Positions 32,790-45,960 are shown, counted from the first letter of the stretch. The stretch is DNA of 64,000 bases from Cherax quadricarinatus (GCF_038502225.1 NC_091341.1:5700052-5764051); one strand, 5' to 3'. Translations and numbers: made by a program. The notes: a model not told the origin generated them from the sequence alone.

Positions 32790-33140
32790 CCAATGCCTTC
32801 TGGCATTGTTGGCACCACCGTCAGTGTACCAACGTAGTATTGGTACCACTGGCATTGTACTGGCACCACCGTCACTGTACTGGCACCACCGTCACTGTAA
32901 AGGCACTACTAGCACTGCACTGGCACCACCGTCACTGCAAAGGCACTACTAGCACTGTACTGGCACCATCGTCACTGTACTGGTACCATTGACACTATAC
33001 TGGCATCACCGTCACTGTACTGGCACTACTAGCACTGTACTGGCACTACCCTCACTGTACTGGTACCATTGGCACTGTACTGGCACCACCGCCACTGTAC
33101 TGGCACTACTAGCACTGTACTGGCACTACCAACAATACCG
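32790..33140 (+). repeat. 20 bp minisatellite (GGCACCACCGTCACTGTACT)
   Basis: About 17 units with GGCACTACTAGCACTGTACT and GGTACCATTGGCACTGTACT variants. Frames here are artefacts. Confidence 0.92.
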
Positions 33141-33289
33141 TCATTGCAGCAACACTAACTTCACCATAAATTCACAGTTATAGCATACGCGCGAGCATAC
33201 ACGCATCCACTGGTGCTTGTGTAGGTTGAATCTCAGCTCCTGTCCCAGCATCTGATCGACACTACCCAGTACTGATTACCTGGGCAAAG

Positions 33290-33790
33290 GCTTGATTGCT
33301 AGGAGACTAGACCCGGAGCTGAGAATGCGGGCTATGAGGAAAGAATAGAGGAATTAAACCTGAGCATTGTATGACCAGGGGTCCTATAGTGCTCAGGTTG
33401 CAATCGTGTCACCAGAGTTGACATGATTACCACGTATAAAATACAGGGATGAACTGATGGGGTGGGCAGGGAACACCCCATCCTCCAGTACTCAGTTAAA
33501 GAGATAGATGAGACACAGGGATGTTAGGAAATACTTCTTCAGCCTCAGAGGGGTCTGTGAGTGGAATGACTTTAACAGCAAAGTGGTATCTACCTGGAGG
33601 TCGTTCCGTGGGTCAATGACCCCACGGCCCGGTCCTTGACCAGGATAAATGCATATCCTTAGGAACAAGGTTAACAGGGCTCACACTACCATCAAACAAT
33701 AAACATAATAGCTGCCAGTGAAGACGTAGGCCCAGGCGCTGAGATTCGACACCTGCAACCATAATAGGTGAGTACACACACACGCACACA
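33290..33790 (+). pseudogene. LINE family B 3' fragment with family C tail insert
   Basis: From GACCCGGAGCTGAGAATGCG through ACACAGGGATGTTAGGAAATAC to GATTCGACACCTGCAACC, it follows the family B RT C-terminus and 3' UTR with decay. At about 33585-33650, TACCTGGAGGTCGTTCC, ACCCCACGGCCCGGTCC and TTGACCAGG match the antisense 3' end of family C, as at 6073-6132, so a short piece of C is embedded here. Confidence 0.6.
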
Positions 33791-34825
33791 CAAACCTAAG
33801 AACAGTGTTTCGACACCTGAGTAAGGAGTCATTTAAGACATTGTACACCTTGTACGTCAGGCCCATATTGGAGTTGCAGCATATTACAACCCAGGAGTCC
33901 CAAAGGCCTGTTATCCTGGGTGTAAAGGGAGCAAAATAAACAAAGCAGAAAAACTTTTGACTTATATTATCCTTCACTAATTTAGAACAGAAGTATGTAC
34001 ACTATATACAACAATAGGTATTAGTGCACTTCACGGCAAGGCAGAATGGAAGCCACTAGAGAGCAGACCGTGCTTCAACCAGCTCTAGAATGAGAATGAC
34101 AAGGGCAGACAGGTGAGTGGTACCCACATCACCTCTGCGATTGCCAAAACCATCTTCTCATTGGCTGGAACCTGGGTACTGATTGAACGACGGGGTCCCA
34201 TCATCAACCCTAGTACCTGGTTCGCTGGTTGGGGAGATAGCCTTTCAATGAGGGTGTGTACATGCGCCGAATATAGGTTACGTACTCTTTGCATGCCACA
34301 CTGCACCAATATGGAACCCACACCTTGGCAAGCACGTTAAGAAATGAAAAAAAATGCAAAGGTTTACAACAAGACTAGTCCCGGAGCTAAGGGGCATTTC
34401 ATCGCTTTATAACCCACAAGGGGTATACAGTGCTGATGCCCTACGAGGAGAGGTTAAAGGAAATCAACTATATTACACTGGAGGACAGGAGGGATAGGCA
34501 GGACATGATAACGACATATAAAATACTAAGAAGAAATGACAAGGGGATAGGGAGAGAATGTTTCAGAGATGGGACACAAAAACAAGGGGTCACAATTGGA
34601 AGTTGAAAACTCAGACAAGTCACAGTGATGTCATAGAATTATGAGGAAGTGGAACAGTCTGGAGAGTGATGCAGTGGAGGCAGGATCCATACATAGCTTT
34701 AGGAAGAGGTATGTTTAAGCTCACGGAGCAGGAAGATAGTGAATCTAGTAGCGACCAGCGAAGAGGCGGTGCCAGGAGCTGCGAATCGACCCCTGCAACC
34801 ACAAATAGGTGAGTACACACACCTG
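33791..34825 (+). pseudogene. LINE family B fragment split by a 410 bp insert
   Basis: Family B RT sequence runs from AACCTAAGAACAGTGTTTCG to GGCCCATATTGGAG (about 33891), stops, and resumes at CAATATGGAACCCACACC (about 34302). It then continues to the 3' end, GGCGGTGCCAGGAGCTGCG, and a TGAGTACACACAC tail at 34820. The intervening 33893-34301 stretch is unclassified. It has an ACCCAGGA/TCCTGGGT inverted pair at its left edge and no clear target duplication. Confidence 0.65.
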
Positions 34826-35204
34826 CACCCTGCTTTCAATAATCAAATTAAACAAAACACAAAAGTCATCGTTTAGCGGAGCGTCAACACGACACCAGTG
34901 TTTACCAGGGAACTTACTGGCGGCATCACAGACGCAATCCCCTTCCATAAATCCTCTTGAACACCAATTGTCACACCTTCATTTTTTTTACTTGAGGATC
35001 AACCTTGCATTTAGATCACAAAAGATATTCACACGTCAGCTTCAGTAAACAGGTTCAGAACTTTGATATCAGTGTGGCCAAGGAGTCGACAAAAGGGTAT
35101 CATAGCCGTCAGACATGGTAATAAATTTGGGTCGCATGTCTTTAATTGAAATAAGCAATAGGAACTATGCCGTGCGCTTGTCCAGTTAGCGAGCCCTTGT
35201 CATA
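34826..35204. other. No feature recognised
   Basis: About 380 bp without supported content. Confidence 0.4.
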
Positions 35205-37170
35205 TTACTGGTGTGTTGTGTTTTGCTGGTGGTGTGTTGTGTTGCGCTGGTGGTGTGTTGTGTTGCGATGGTGGTGTGTTGTGCTGGTGGTGTGTTGTGT
35301 TGTGCTGGTGAGTTGTGCTGGTGGTGTGTTGTGCTGGTGGTGTGTTGTGTTGCGATGGTGGTGAGTTGTGCTGGTGGTGTGTTGTGTTGTGCTGGTGAGT
35401 TGTGCTGGTGGTGTGTTGTGCTGGTGGTGTGTTGTGCTGGTGGTGTGTTGTGCTGGTGGTGAGTTGTGCTGTCCAGGTGGTGTGGTGTGATGTCCTGGTG
35501 GTGTGTTGTGTTGTGCTGATAGTGTGTTGTGTTCTGCTGGCGGTGTGTTGTGCTGGTGGTGTGGTGGTGATGTGCTGTGCTGGTGGTGTGTTGTGCTGGT
35601 GGTGTGTTGTGCTGGTGGTGTCGTGCGCTGGTGGTGTCGTGTGCTGGTGGTGTCGTGTGCCGGTGGTGTCGTGTGCCGGTGATGGGTGGTGGTGGTTGTG
35701 AGTTGTGCTAGTGGTGTGGTGTGAGTTGTGCTAGTGGTGTGGTGTGCTGGTGGTGAGTTGTGCTGGTGGTGAATTGTGCTGGTGGTGAGTTGTGCTGGTG
35801 GTGAGTTGTGCTGGTGGTGAGTTGTGCTGGTGGTGTGGTGTGCTGGTGGTGAGTTGTGCTGGTGGTGAGTTGTGCTGGTGGTGAGTTGTGCTGGTGGTGA
35901 GTTGTGCTGGTGGTGTGGTGTGCTGGTGATGTGGTGTGTTGGTGGTGAATTATGCTGGTGGTGAGTTGTGCTGGTGAGTTGTGCTGGTGGTGTGGTGTGC
36001 TGGTGGTGAGTTGTGCTGGTGGTGTGGTGTGCTGGTGGTGAGTTGTGCTGGTGGTGAGTTGTGCTGGTGGTGAGTTGTGCTGGTGGTGTGGTGTGCTGGT
36101 GATGTGTGTTGGTGGTGAATTATGCTGGTAGTGAGTTGTGCTGGTGTTGTGGTGTGCTGGTGGCGAGTTGTGCTGGTGGTGAGTTGTGCTGGTGATGAGT
36201 TGTGCTGGTGGTGAGTTGTGCTGGTGGTGTGGTGTGCTGGTGATGTGTGTTGGTGGTGAATTATGCTGGTAGTGAGTTGTGCTGGTGTTGTGGTGTGCTG
36301 GTGGCGAGTTGTGCTGGTGGTGTGTTGTGCTGGTGGTGTGTTGTGCTGGTGGTGTCGTGCGCTGGTGGTGTCGTGTGCTGGTGGTGTCGTGTGCCGGTGG
36401 TGTCGTGTGCCGGTGGTGTCGTGTGCCGGTGGTGTCGTGTGCCGGTGATGGGTGGTGGTGGTTGTGAGTTGTGCTAGTGGTGTGGTGTGCTGTTGGTGAG
36501 TTGTGCTGGCGGTGAGTTGTGCTGGTGGTGAGGTGTGCTGGTGGTGTGTTGTGCTGGTGGTGTGTTTTGCTGGTGGAGTGTTTTGCTGGTGGTGAGGTGT
36601 GTTGGTGGTGAATTATGCTGGTAGTGAGTTGTGCTGGTAGTGAATTGTGCTGGTGGTGTGTTGTGTTGGTGGTGTGTTGTGTTGGTGGTGAGGTATGCTG
36701 GTGGTGAGGTGTGCTGGTGGTGAGGTGTGCTGGTGGTGAGGTGTGCTGGTGGTGAGGTGTGCTGGTGGTGAGGTGTGCTGGTGGTGAGGTGTGCTGGTGG
36801 TGTGTTTTGCTGGTGGTGTGTTTTGCTGGTGGTGTGTTTTGCTGGTGGCGTGTTTTGCTGGTGGTGTGTTTTGTTGGTGGTGTGTTTTGCTGGTGGTGTG
36901 GTGTTTTGGGTTTTTTGCGGTGTGGTGTGGTATGCTGGTGGTGTGTTGTTGTGTGGTGTGGTACGCTGGTTGTGTGTTGTGGTGTGGTATGCTGGCGGTG
37001 TGTTGTGGTGTGGTATGCTGGCGGTGTGTTGTGGTGTGGTATGCTGGTGGTGTGTTGTGGTGTGGTATGCTGGTGGTGTATTGTGGTGTGGTATGCTGGT
37101 GGTGTGTTGTGGTGTGGTGTGGTATGCTGGTAGTGTGTTGTGCTGGTGGTCTTGTGTGGTGTGCTGGTGG
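35205..37170 (+). repeat. 2 kb GT-rich minisatellite (GTGCTGGTGGTGAGTT)
   Basis: A 16 bp unit with GTGTGTTGTGCTGGTG variants. It includes two similar long blocks, around 36050-36130 and 36195-36300, that point to segmental duplication within the array. Toward 36900-37130 it shifts to a TGTGGTATGCTGGTGG form. The 590-codon minus frame (Thr/His/Pro/Gln-rich) is a by-product. Confidence 0.93.
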
Positions 37171-37500
37171 GAAGTTGAAAGAACATAATAACACAGTGTT
37201 CTTCAATAACAATAAATCTAGCGGCCTTGATCGTTCCTCGCACAGCAGCACACGACTGACTGGCGCTGCTGTTATGGGGGGGGGGAGTCTTCCAGGCGTT
37301 TCTGTCAGGGGGAGGGGGGAATCTTCCAGGCACTTCTGTTAGGGGGAGGGTGGGTCTTCCAAGCGCTTCTGTTAGAGGGAGGGAAGTCCGACTGGAGCTG
37401 CTGTGATGGGGGAAGTCTGACTGGCACTGCTCTGAGGTCGGGTAGTCTGACTGGTGCTGCTGTGATGGGGGAAGCATCACTGGTGCTGTTGTGGGGGATA
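37171..37500 (+). repeat. Short tandem of about 40 bp (GGGGGAGTCTTCCAGGCG... type)
   Basis: At about 37270-37490, blocks of GGGGGAGG plus TCTTCCAGGC and CTTCTGTTAG repeat with decay, followed by GACTGGTGCTGCTGTGATGG units. Confidence 0.65.
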
Positions 37501-37804
37501 GGGGTAATAGTAGTAGCAGCAGTGACTGTGACCTTCGAGGTAGGCGAGTAGCAGCTGGTATTGACAGTGATTTGAGTTAAGATGGTGATAAGCATTGATG
37601 AAATGAGTGGTGAAAAAAATCTGTAGTGAAATGGTGTCAAGGCAAACTTTGATCAAAATAGTAGCAAAGAAAGCAGTAAGAGTATCGAGGAACCGACATG
37701 TTGGGTGACACTATGTCAAGTTAAAAAGCTGTGAAAACTACAGGGAACGAACGAAGCATTGTGCGAAAGGTACGACTTAAATCATACAGGATCACAAGGC
37801 AGGA
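37501..37804. other. No feature recognised
   Basis: About 300 bp unassigned. Confidence 0.4.
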
Positions 37805-38290
37805 ACATACACTCGTACACACACACACACCTCGGAATGAACATTGTTCGGAGCATATTCCCTGGGGAGCACGTCAACTGAATAACCACTAGAGCAATCC
37901 TGCGTCTGGCAAATCTAAGGATAACATTCAGGAACTTTAACAAGGACTTCTTTACGACACTATACAGCACATGTCAGGCCGGCCCATGCTGGAGTATGCA
38001 GCACCACTATGGATCCCACCACAGATAAAGCATGCCGAGGCTTGCAACGAGACTGCTTCTGCAGCTAAAGAGTATGAGCCATAAGGATAGACTTTATGCC
38101 ATCTGATGACAGAAACACTAGGAGTAACATGATAAAAACGCTCAAAATTATGAGAGGAATTAATAACGTGAACAGGGACGGATTGTTCGATAGGTGGTAA
38201 CCAGGTATAAGAGGGAACAGCTGGAAACTGTTACAAATACGCTGAACATAGCATAGTCGTTCACCTGTGAATAACAGTAGGTCAGTCTAT
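37805..38290 (+). pseudogene. LINE family B RT C-terminal fragment, heavily decayed
   Basis: CACGTCAACTGAATAACCAC, CTGGCAAATCTAAGGATAAC and CATGCTGGAGTATGCAGCACC follow the same order as at 8810-9010 (EAHINQI, LANLR, LEYAAP). Stops occur in all frames. Confidence 0.65.
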
Positions 38291-39905
38291 TGATACTCTT
38301 CTAGCATCTAGCCTGTTTTTAGCTAGTGACAAATTGCCCTTAAATAACTTTTCAACTCACTGGAGCAGGACAAGTTACTTTCACCAATAGCCCTTTGAGA
38401 TAGGTTTTTATAAGCTACAACTGGAAGAATTAAATAGTAACTAATTAAAGTCTGAGAACCTATAAATCAGAAATAATGTCTAAGCTTAACATTAAACATA
38501 ATCAACTTAAACGATTCTTGAATTTTTAGCTTCATACTCGCAACTAGGTGCATAGAATAATATATACATATATCTATTATGCCTGTGCATCAGAATCTTT
38601 CTTAAACTGCTCTTAGACATATTACTATCATTCCAGTACTCAAAAGTACCAGAGTAAGTAATGTGTGTGAGTACGTAGTGTGTGGCAGACTCGCCATAGA
38701 AGGTGACTGACAAAACCGAAAAGGCCTTAAATAAACCAACTTCGGACAAAGAGAGGCAATAAGCACAGCTTGCTTGAACAATACGGCGACCGGTTCACCA
38801 AAGTGCCACAGGCACCAAGCAGTGGTAATCAGTACAGCATTTGGCAAGGAAGAGTGACAAAAAAAAAAACGGTCTAACTGGGGACAATATAGATGTCCTC
38901 TGTAAAAGGCATAACACTCCGAAATTGCTGAATTCTAGTTCAACAACATCCAAACTCCGCCCATGACAGAGACGGCGCGTAGTTGCCAGTCAGAACAAGT
39001 TAGTTCAAGAGTTACACTCTGGACCTGAATCATATAGTCTCGACACAGCAAATGTCAAAAATCACTAATTCTAAATAAATCTCTAAGAATAAACTTCTAC
39101 AGAGGGCAAGAAATATTATTCGTATCAAACAACGAGATAATACTTGACCACAAAACTGAGTCTACATCACAAGAGTGGAGAGAGAGGAAGACTGGACAGA
39201 GAGCGATTGCAGCAGATGCAGTTATCAAGTCAGGTCTACTCCCTGCTTGACAACTCCCAAAATACACCATAACTGTAGTAACTGAGTGAGTTAACCAATC
39301 AGAATCTCGAGTCGGGCAACACAGAAAGAGTAGCGTGTAAAACATACCTATAAATGTAGGGTAAATATATAAAACAAAAACTATAACGCATAATATTTCC
39401 GTTTTAGCTACTAAAGAAAATAACATTTACGATATATTTATCAAAAGGTACATTTATATATACAGCAACTTCACACCCGCACGACAGTCGCACTTGCTGG
39501 TACAGTACAATCGTCTAAAATTTTCCATGAATTATATATCATTTAACTGAATCCCTGAGGAGCACTGTTGTGCCATGCGCACAAAGGAACTCTTGAGTGT
39601 GTTTCTTTCACTGGGGAAGTCGTACCGCAGAAATTTGTCAGTAGGACCAGTAGGACCAGTTTGGTGGTGGGTTGTATGAAGGACCTGTCTAGTTCGGCCG
39701 GCGGGCCTGCTGTCTCGCGTCAGGTGTTTCGTTGTTGTGGGATCTGATAGTGAGGTGTGGGCTACCCCTTTATATACCTTCTTTTGATGCTTTACTTTCA
39801 TTTTTCCTTGATAATGTGAGTAGTTACGAAAGCGCTTGGAACTTCTCTATTCTTTCACTGTGGTTGTTTTGCATACTCTGAAATCACCTGTTTACTGTGA
39901 TCTTA
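38291..39905. other. 1.6 kb without recognised genes
   Basis: I see no domain, RNA or tandem repeat. The 89-codon minus frame at 39532-39801, with a TGPTGPTDKFLRYDFPSERN segment, may be a dispersed-repeat remnant. It has no second copy in the window, so I leave it unclassified. Confidence 0.4.
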
Positions 39906-40474
<569 letters not shown>

Positions 40475-40489
40475 TATTTTATCTAAAGA

Positions 40490-40765
40490 CGGGACAGACG
40501 CTAAAATAAAAAATGAATCACATGGATGTTAAGAAATATTTCTTGCATCTTCGAGTGGTCAGGAAGTGGAACGACCTAAACAATGAAATGATAGAGCCAA
40601 GATCCCTATATTTTATTCATAATCTTTTAGAATATGATTGATAGGGCTGATGTAGCCATTTGAGAGGAAGATCAGTGATGACCAGTGGAGAGGCGGGGCC
40701 AGGAGCTGAGAATCAAACCCTGCAACTACGCATATAGATAGGTACATTTAGGTTGGAATATCCAC
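40490..40765 (+). repeat. LINE family B 3' end
   Basis: GATGTTAAGAAATATTTCTT, CAGGAAGTGGAACGACC and GAGGCGGGGCCAGGAGCTGA match the family B terminus. The final GTACATTTAGG replaces the usual GTACACACAC. Confidence 0.7.
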
Positions 40766-41190
40766 ACACAGACAAACGCACACACACAGCGAATTAAAAG
40801 GAAGCGAAGCAGAAGGTAAAGGTGGCATAATAGCAATTACATATAAAAAAAGATATAGGAATAACTAATGCAATAGTAAACAGAATGATATAACATAAAA
40901 TATCGTTATTTGCCTTAAGCTGCAGATCCTCTCCTCTTAGGTCCTTTAATACATTTTTTGATAGTTAACAGTGGGACTATTGCTCAGAAACCAGCATAAG
41001 TTTATATAAATTGAACAGTGGTTACCTAAGATAACAGTATCATTAACGTATAACGCACCACCAGGATATCTTGGCAAGAGTAAGAGAGCAACAGAGCAGA
41101 AATAAACACCTCGAAGAACGCAATATAGAAAGTAAGCATAATGTAAAGCTTTTGATCAGAGGAGACTTCAATTACAGAGTGGAAGAGCAC
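40766..41190 (+). pseudogene. Possible LINE endonuclease remnant near 41070-41190
   Basis: The stretch encoding VKLLIRGDFNYR resembles the GDFN block of LINE endonucleases. The rest of the segment (40766-41070) holds nothing I can support. Confidence 0.4.
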
Positions 41191-41199
41191 AAGTACGCT

Positions 41200-41815
41200 C
41201 ACACCTTGAGTATGCTCCACTTTCGTGGTTTGCCTGCCCCCCCCCCCTCTCATCTGCGACTGCTTGACAGAGTAGAGAACAGAGCAAGACGTCTCATCTC
41301 TCGCCTGGACCCATCCTGGATAGATCTGTCATTTCAGCAGAGCCTTCAACACAGGAGGGATGTAGGTGGCCTTACTGTTATGTACAAGGCCAATATTGTC
41401 AAAATACCACACTTGGATCCACTTCGAGGACAGCGTGAAACAAGCTTTTATGCCACAAGACGGGCAGAAAGCAGCAACTTCACTCTGGCTGTACCCTTCT
41501 CCAGAACATCACTCCATCTGAGATCATACATACCCAGGATGACTCGAGTATGGAACACATTCGTACAGCATAATGATGTCAACGAGATAAAGTCAGTTGA
41601 TCAAATGAAAATGCTGGCCCACAGATGGCTCCAATTTCATCCTGTTCCCTACTTGTATGTCTCATAACAATAAAAATGCTTTCAAATGAGCTGATGTAGG
41701 CAACAGCTCTTAGCTTGCCAATAAAGTTAGGAATCCTTAACCTGTAAATAGCTTGTCAATAAAGCTAGGGATCCTTAACCTTGTCAAACCCTGTGTAAAA
41801 AAAAAAAGAGGCGGA
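41200..41815 (+). pseudogene. LINE family D, RT C-terminal domain and 3' end
   Basis: The frame to 41667 contains LDRVENRARRLISRLDPSW, LQHRRDVGGLTVMYKANI, NFTLAVPFSRT and IPRMTRVWN, the C-terminal pattern of jockey/L2/CR1-like RTs (L-x-x-RR, LFY-like, then FxPRxxRxWN). It is followed by a 3' UTR with tandem AATAAAGTTAGGAATCCTTAA and AATAAAGCTAGGGATCCTTAA units, then an A-run at 41798-41808. The 5' part is absent; the reading frame upstream joins other sequence. Confidence 0.7.
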
Positions 41816-42799
41816 GTCATAGGCAACTTGTACTACCTGACGTGGTCATGTGGAAACCCTCATGGCTCTCTTTTCGACTCAATAAGGTTCAATTTCCTAA
41901 GAGGAAGAGTAAGCCTCTAGTGCTTCACACATTTACAGTACATACGGAAGGTAGGAAACGGATCCGGAATATCGATAAGACCAAAAGAATGATGAAAAAT
42001 GAGACAACGAAATCGGACTTTGTATTTCCAAAGAATGAATATAACTTTGGAAAAAAAAATGATGAAAGCGTCTTAGGAGAGTTATCACACAGTATTTAGA
42101 AAATGTAAGACTGGAGAAAAGAATGAAATGAGTGGCAACTGGGAGTCCAGACCACAGAAGAATGAAAGATGTCATCTGAAGTATAATGGAAAAAATGAGT
42201 TGGATGGAGAACTAACAGAAATTTGCTTGAGAGTCTGAGAAAACTGTCCCCCACAAGGCGTTCACCACCCACAACAGATTAACACCATTGCTTTTGTTAT
42301 GACTAAACATTCCTACTAATCAAAAGCTTTTATAACAGAATGACGGTAATAAAGGTGAGATAAAGGTGCGATTACTGCAAAATTAAGGACTGTTTGAAGC
42401 AGGATGATATTTTATGATGATTACCAGAATGAACGAAGAAGCGCCTGATAACCTTGCTGTACCCGTCCGGAAATTACCTTGATAATCCTGGTGCAAGATT
42501 CTTGAACAAGGGAATTAGAGGCATATTCACATTCCTTGACTCTATCTATTACCTCCCATTGAACAGAAGCTGCCTTACGAAATATATTGAACTCCAAGTG
42601 TCTAGTGAATATGAAAGGTATACGAGCAAACCAGAAGGGACTTACTGAAAGAAAGAGAGAGAGTGGAGGGGGGGAAGAAAATGCCATTCTCAAGAATGAT
42701 AAACTACCCTGAAAAGTGAGTACAACACCGAGCTTCTTGCCGGAATATATACATAAAAAACGCTAAGCCCTGGAGGTTATTTCCTCACGCCGGATGCTC
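41816..42799. other. About 1 kb without recognised genes
   Basis: Small frames at 41842-42099 and 42454-42648 lack known domains. No tandem structure is seen. Confidence 0.4.
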
Positions 42800-43855
42800 G
42801 CGTAAATATAATAACGTCGGCAGTATATATAACATCAACAAATTTATTACGACTTTCAGGATCTTCAAAGAAGATTCTCTCTGTATAATGAAGACTACAT
42901 ATATTCCAGGCCCATCCTGGAGTATGTAGCACCTGCGCCAACCAGGCTATCTGTAGCACCTGCGTCAACCAGGCTATCTGTAGCACCTGCGCCAACCAGG
43001 CTATCTGTAGCACCTGCGTCAACCAGGCTATCTGTAGCACCTGCGCCAACCAGGCTATCTGTAGCACCTGCGTCAACCAGGCTATCTGTAGCACCTGCGT
43101 CAACCAGGCTATCTGTAGCACCTGCGTCAACCAGGCTATTTGTAGCACCTGCGTCAACCAGGCTATCTGTAGCACCTGCGTCAACCAGGCTATCTGTAGC
43201 ACCTGCGCCAACCAGGCTATTTGTAGCACCTGCGTCAACCAGGCTATATGTAGCACCTGCGTCAACCAGGCTATCTGTAGCACCTGCGTCAACCAGGCTA
43301 TTTGTAGCACCTGCGTCATCCACAGTATCTGTAACACCTGCGTCAACCAGGCTATCTGTAGCACCTGCGTCAACCAGACTATCTGTAGCACCTGCGCCAA
43401 CCAGGCTATTTGTAGCACCTGCGTCAACCAGGCTATATGTAGCACCTGCGTCAACCAGGCTATCTGTAGCACCTGCGTCAACCAGGCTATTTGTAGCACC
43501 TGCGTCAACCAGGCTATATGTAGCACCTGCGTCAACCAGGCTATCTGTAGCACCTGCGTCAACCAGGCTATCTGTAGCACCTGCGTCAACCAGGCTATCT
43601 GTAGCACCTGCGTCAACCAGGCTATCTGTAGCACCTGCGTCAACCAGGCTATCTGTAGCACCTGCGTCAACCAGGCTATCTGTAGCACCTGCGTCAACCA
43701 GGCTATCTGTAGCACCTGCGTCTACCAGGCTATCTGTAGCACCTGCGTCAACCAGGCTATCTGTAGCACCTGCGTCAACCAGGCTATCTGTAGCACCTGC
43801 GTCAACCAGGCTATCTGTAGCACCTGCGTCATCCACAGTATCTGTAGCCCTGAAT
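42800..43855 (+). repeat. 27 bp minisatellite arising in LINE family B
   Basis: About 42820-42915 is decayed family B RT sequence ending GGCCCATCCTGGAGTATG, the LEYAAP block. From there a 27 bp unit, CTGCGTCAACCAGGCTATCT + GTAGCAC, repeats about 34 times to 43840, with CTGCGCCAACC and GCTATTTG variants. The unit's GTAGCACCTGCG overlaps the LINE's own GCAGCACCAG site. Minus frames of 312-331 codons are artefacts of the 27 bp period. Confidence 0.92.
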
Positions 43856-44029
43856 GAACTACACCTACTGCAACACCTGACGATCCACACTTACTGTTGC
43901 ACCTAAGTGAAAAACACCTACTGTAACACCTGCGTGTGCCACACCTAATGTAGCACCTACGTGTGCCACACCTACTGTACTGTCCTCTTGAATGCCAGAG
44001 ACAGTGTTGTACCAAGTAATTAATGTCTT
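43856..44029. other. Decayed minisatellite edge
   Basis: Degenerate CACCTGCGTGTGCCACACCT units to about 43980, then spacer. Confidence 0.5.
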
Positions 44030-45960
44030 GTGAAAGTGAGAATGAAGATAATTAGAGCATGAGAAGGAAAAATATTAATTTCAAAAGAGGAGACTATGAA
44101 AGTATAAATTCTGAATGGAGTCAAGTGGGAAAGGGACATAGATGGGAAGAAAACGAATGATATGATAAAGTATGTAGCAGTAAAGTGTAGTGAGCGGAGC
44201 AGAAATTCATACCCAGAAGCAGAAGACGCAGTGGCAAGAATTAGTGAGAGACCGTGGCTCACCCAGAGGTACTCAGAGACAAAACTCGAAAGTGCAAGAG
44301 GGTGAGGAAAACGAAGTAAAATGCGCACAACAGGGAAACAAGGAAAGAGCCAGAAATGAATAATCATTGTTGAGACGAGAGTCTAATCAATAATTTGAGA
44401 ATGACACAGCATCGAAAACCAAAGCCTAACTAAAGTTCCTGTACAACCACGTCGTAAGAAAGATAAAAGATCAGGTAATAAGGCTGAAGAAGGAGGGAGG
44501 AGAGATCACAAGAAATGACTAGGAAATCTGCTGGGAGATGAACCAGAGATTCAAGGAGGTATTCTCAGATTAAACAGGGACATTACCAGAAGGACTAAGA
44601 AGAAAACAGCACCAGTGGGCCCTACACATAATATACACATGAGAAAAGTTAAAGAAACTCTTGAGAGAACTAGAAATCTGAAAGACACTGAGTCCTGACA
44701 CTATTTCTTCGTATTTCTGAGAGTGAGAGCACAATCTCCGAGTGAACAACTAGACACTATCTTCAACAAATCATCTGTTACAGGTCAACTGCCACAGGTC
44801 AGAAAATAAAATGAAGCCCCCAAAAATAAGAAAAAGACAGACAGCGTTAAACTACAGGCTTGTGTCACTGACATGCATAGCGTGTAAAATTATGAAGATT
44901 ATCAGAAGAGAAGCGAAACTCCTGGAACTGAACAGGTCCATAGGTAACAGCCGGTTTGATTTTTGAGATAATAGGTAATGAAAGCAGTTTATTACTGTAC
45001 AGCACAGGACAGGGTAGGGAAAAAGCAAAGCGATTTTTTGTCTAGAAAGAGGCGTCAAAATGAGAAGGAGTAACGAATGGTGTTGCACAAAGGTCAGTAC
45101 TGGGACCAGTAGTCTTTCATGAGTATGTGAATAACAGAACAGAAGAAAATGAATCAGAAGTATTCCTAATAGAAGATAAAATGTAAATGGAGAATCAAAA
45201 CAGGGGCAGACCAGGAAACACTACAAACTGATCTGGACAAGCTGCTGGATTGGTCTGACAGATAGATTTTAGAATTTAACCCCGGCAAATGCCAAGTCAT
45301 GAAAATCGAGGAAGGGCGAATAATACCGGACACACTGTGCATGACAGAAACGAAGGCTGCAACTCTCACACTGGGAAAAGGACCTTGTAGTGAATATTGT
45401 TCCGAACACAGCAGCATACCCACAGAGGAGCACATTAACCGAATACCTCTGCAGCAAATGCTTGTCTGGCGAATCTAAGGTTAGCTTTCAGGAACCCTCG
45501 ACAAAGAGTCGTTCACAACACAATATATGACATATGTCAGACCCTTCTTATAGCATACAAGAATGGCCCACAAGTGTTAAAGCATGTGAAGAAACTGGTA
45601 AATGTGCACAATAGTGAGATTAGGTGAGATTAGTCCCAGAGCTAAAATGTATAAGCTATGAGGAGAGACTAAAGAGCTAAACCATATAACATTAGTGAAC
45701 TGAAGGCCCAGGGGAAACCTGGAAACGACGTACAAAATGATGAGAGGAACTGATTTGATGGACTGGGACTGAATGTTCAAGAGGTAGGATTCCGAGAGAG
45801 GAGGATACAGCTGAAGTCACATTTGAGTGACAGAGGTAGGATCCATACATAGCTATAAGAATAGGTATGATAGAACACGCACAGCCAGCGTGAGAGGCGG
45901 CCAGTGATGAAGTGAGGTCAGGAGCTGAGTCTCAACCCGTGCAGCCACAAATAAGTAATA
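44030..45960 (+). pseudogene. LINE family B, long degenerate copy
   Basis: It is collinear with 61940-62490 at its start (GTGGCTCACCCAGAGG; GATCAGGTAATAAGGCTGA; GATCACAAGAAATGAC) and with 8810-9470 at its end (GAGGAGCACATTAACCGAAT; GAGCTAAAATGTATAAGCTA; GTGAGAGGCGGCCAGTG). It therefore covers the EN-RT linker, RT and 3' UTR. Stops and indels pervade it; the catalytic box is not readable in one frame. Minus-strand frames at 45166-45457 are antisense. Confidence 0.75.

Noticed and set aside
35708..37480. 590-codon Thr/His/Pro-rich minus frame
   Set aside because: Antisense of the 16 bp GT-rich minisatellite; no domain, biased composition and other frames equally open.
42777..43890. 312- and 331-codon minus frames with 9-residue repeats
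   Set aside because: Produced by the 27 bp array seeded in LINE B; not a repeat-protein gene.
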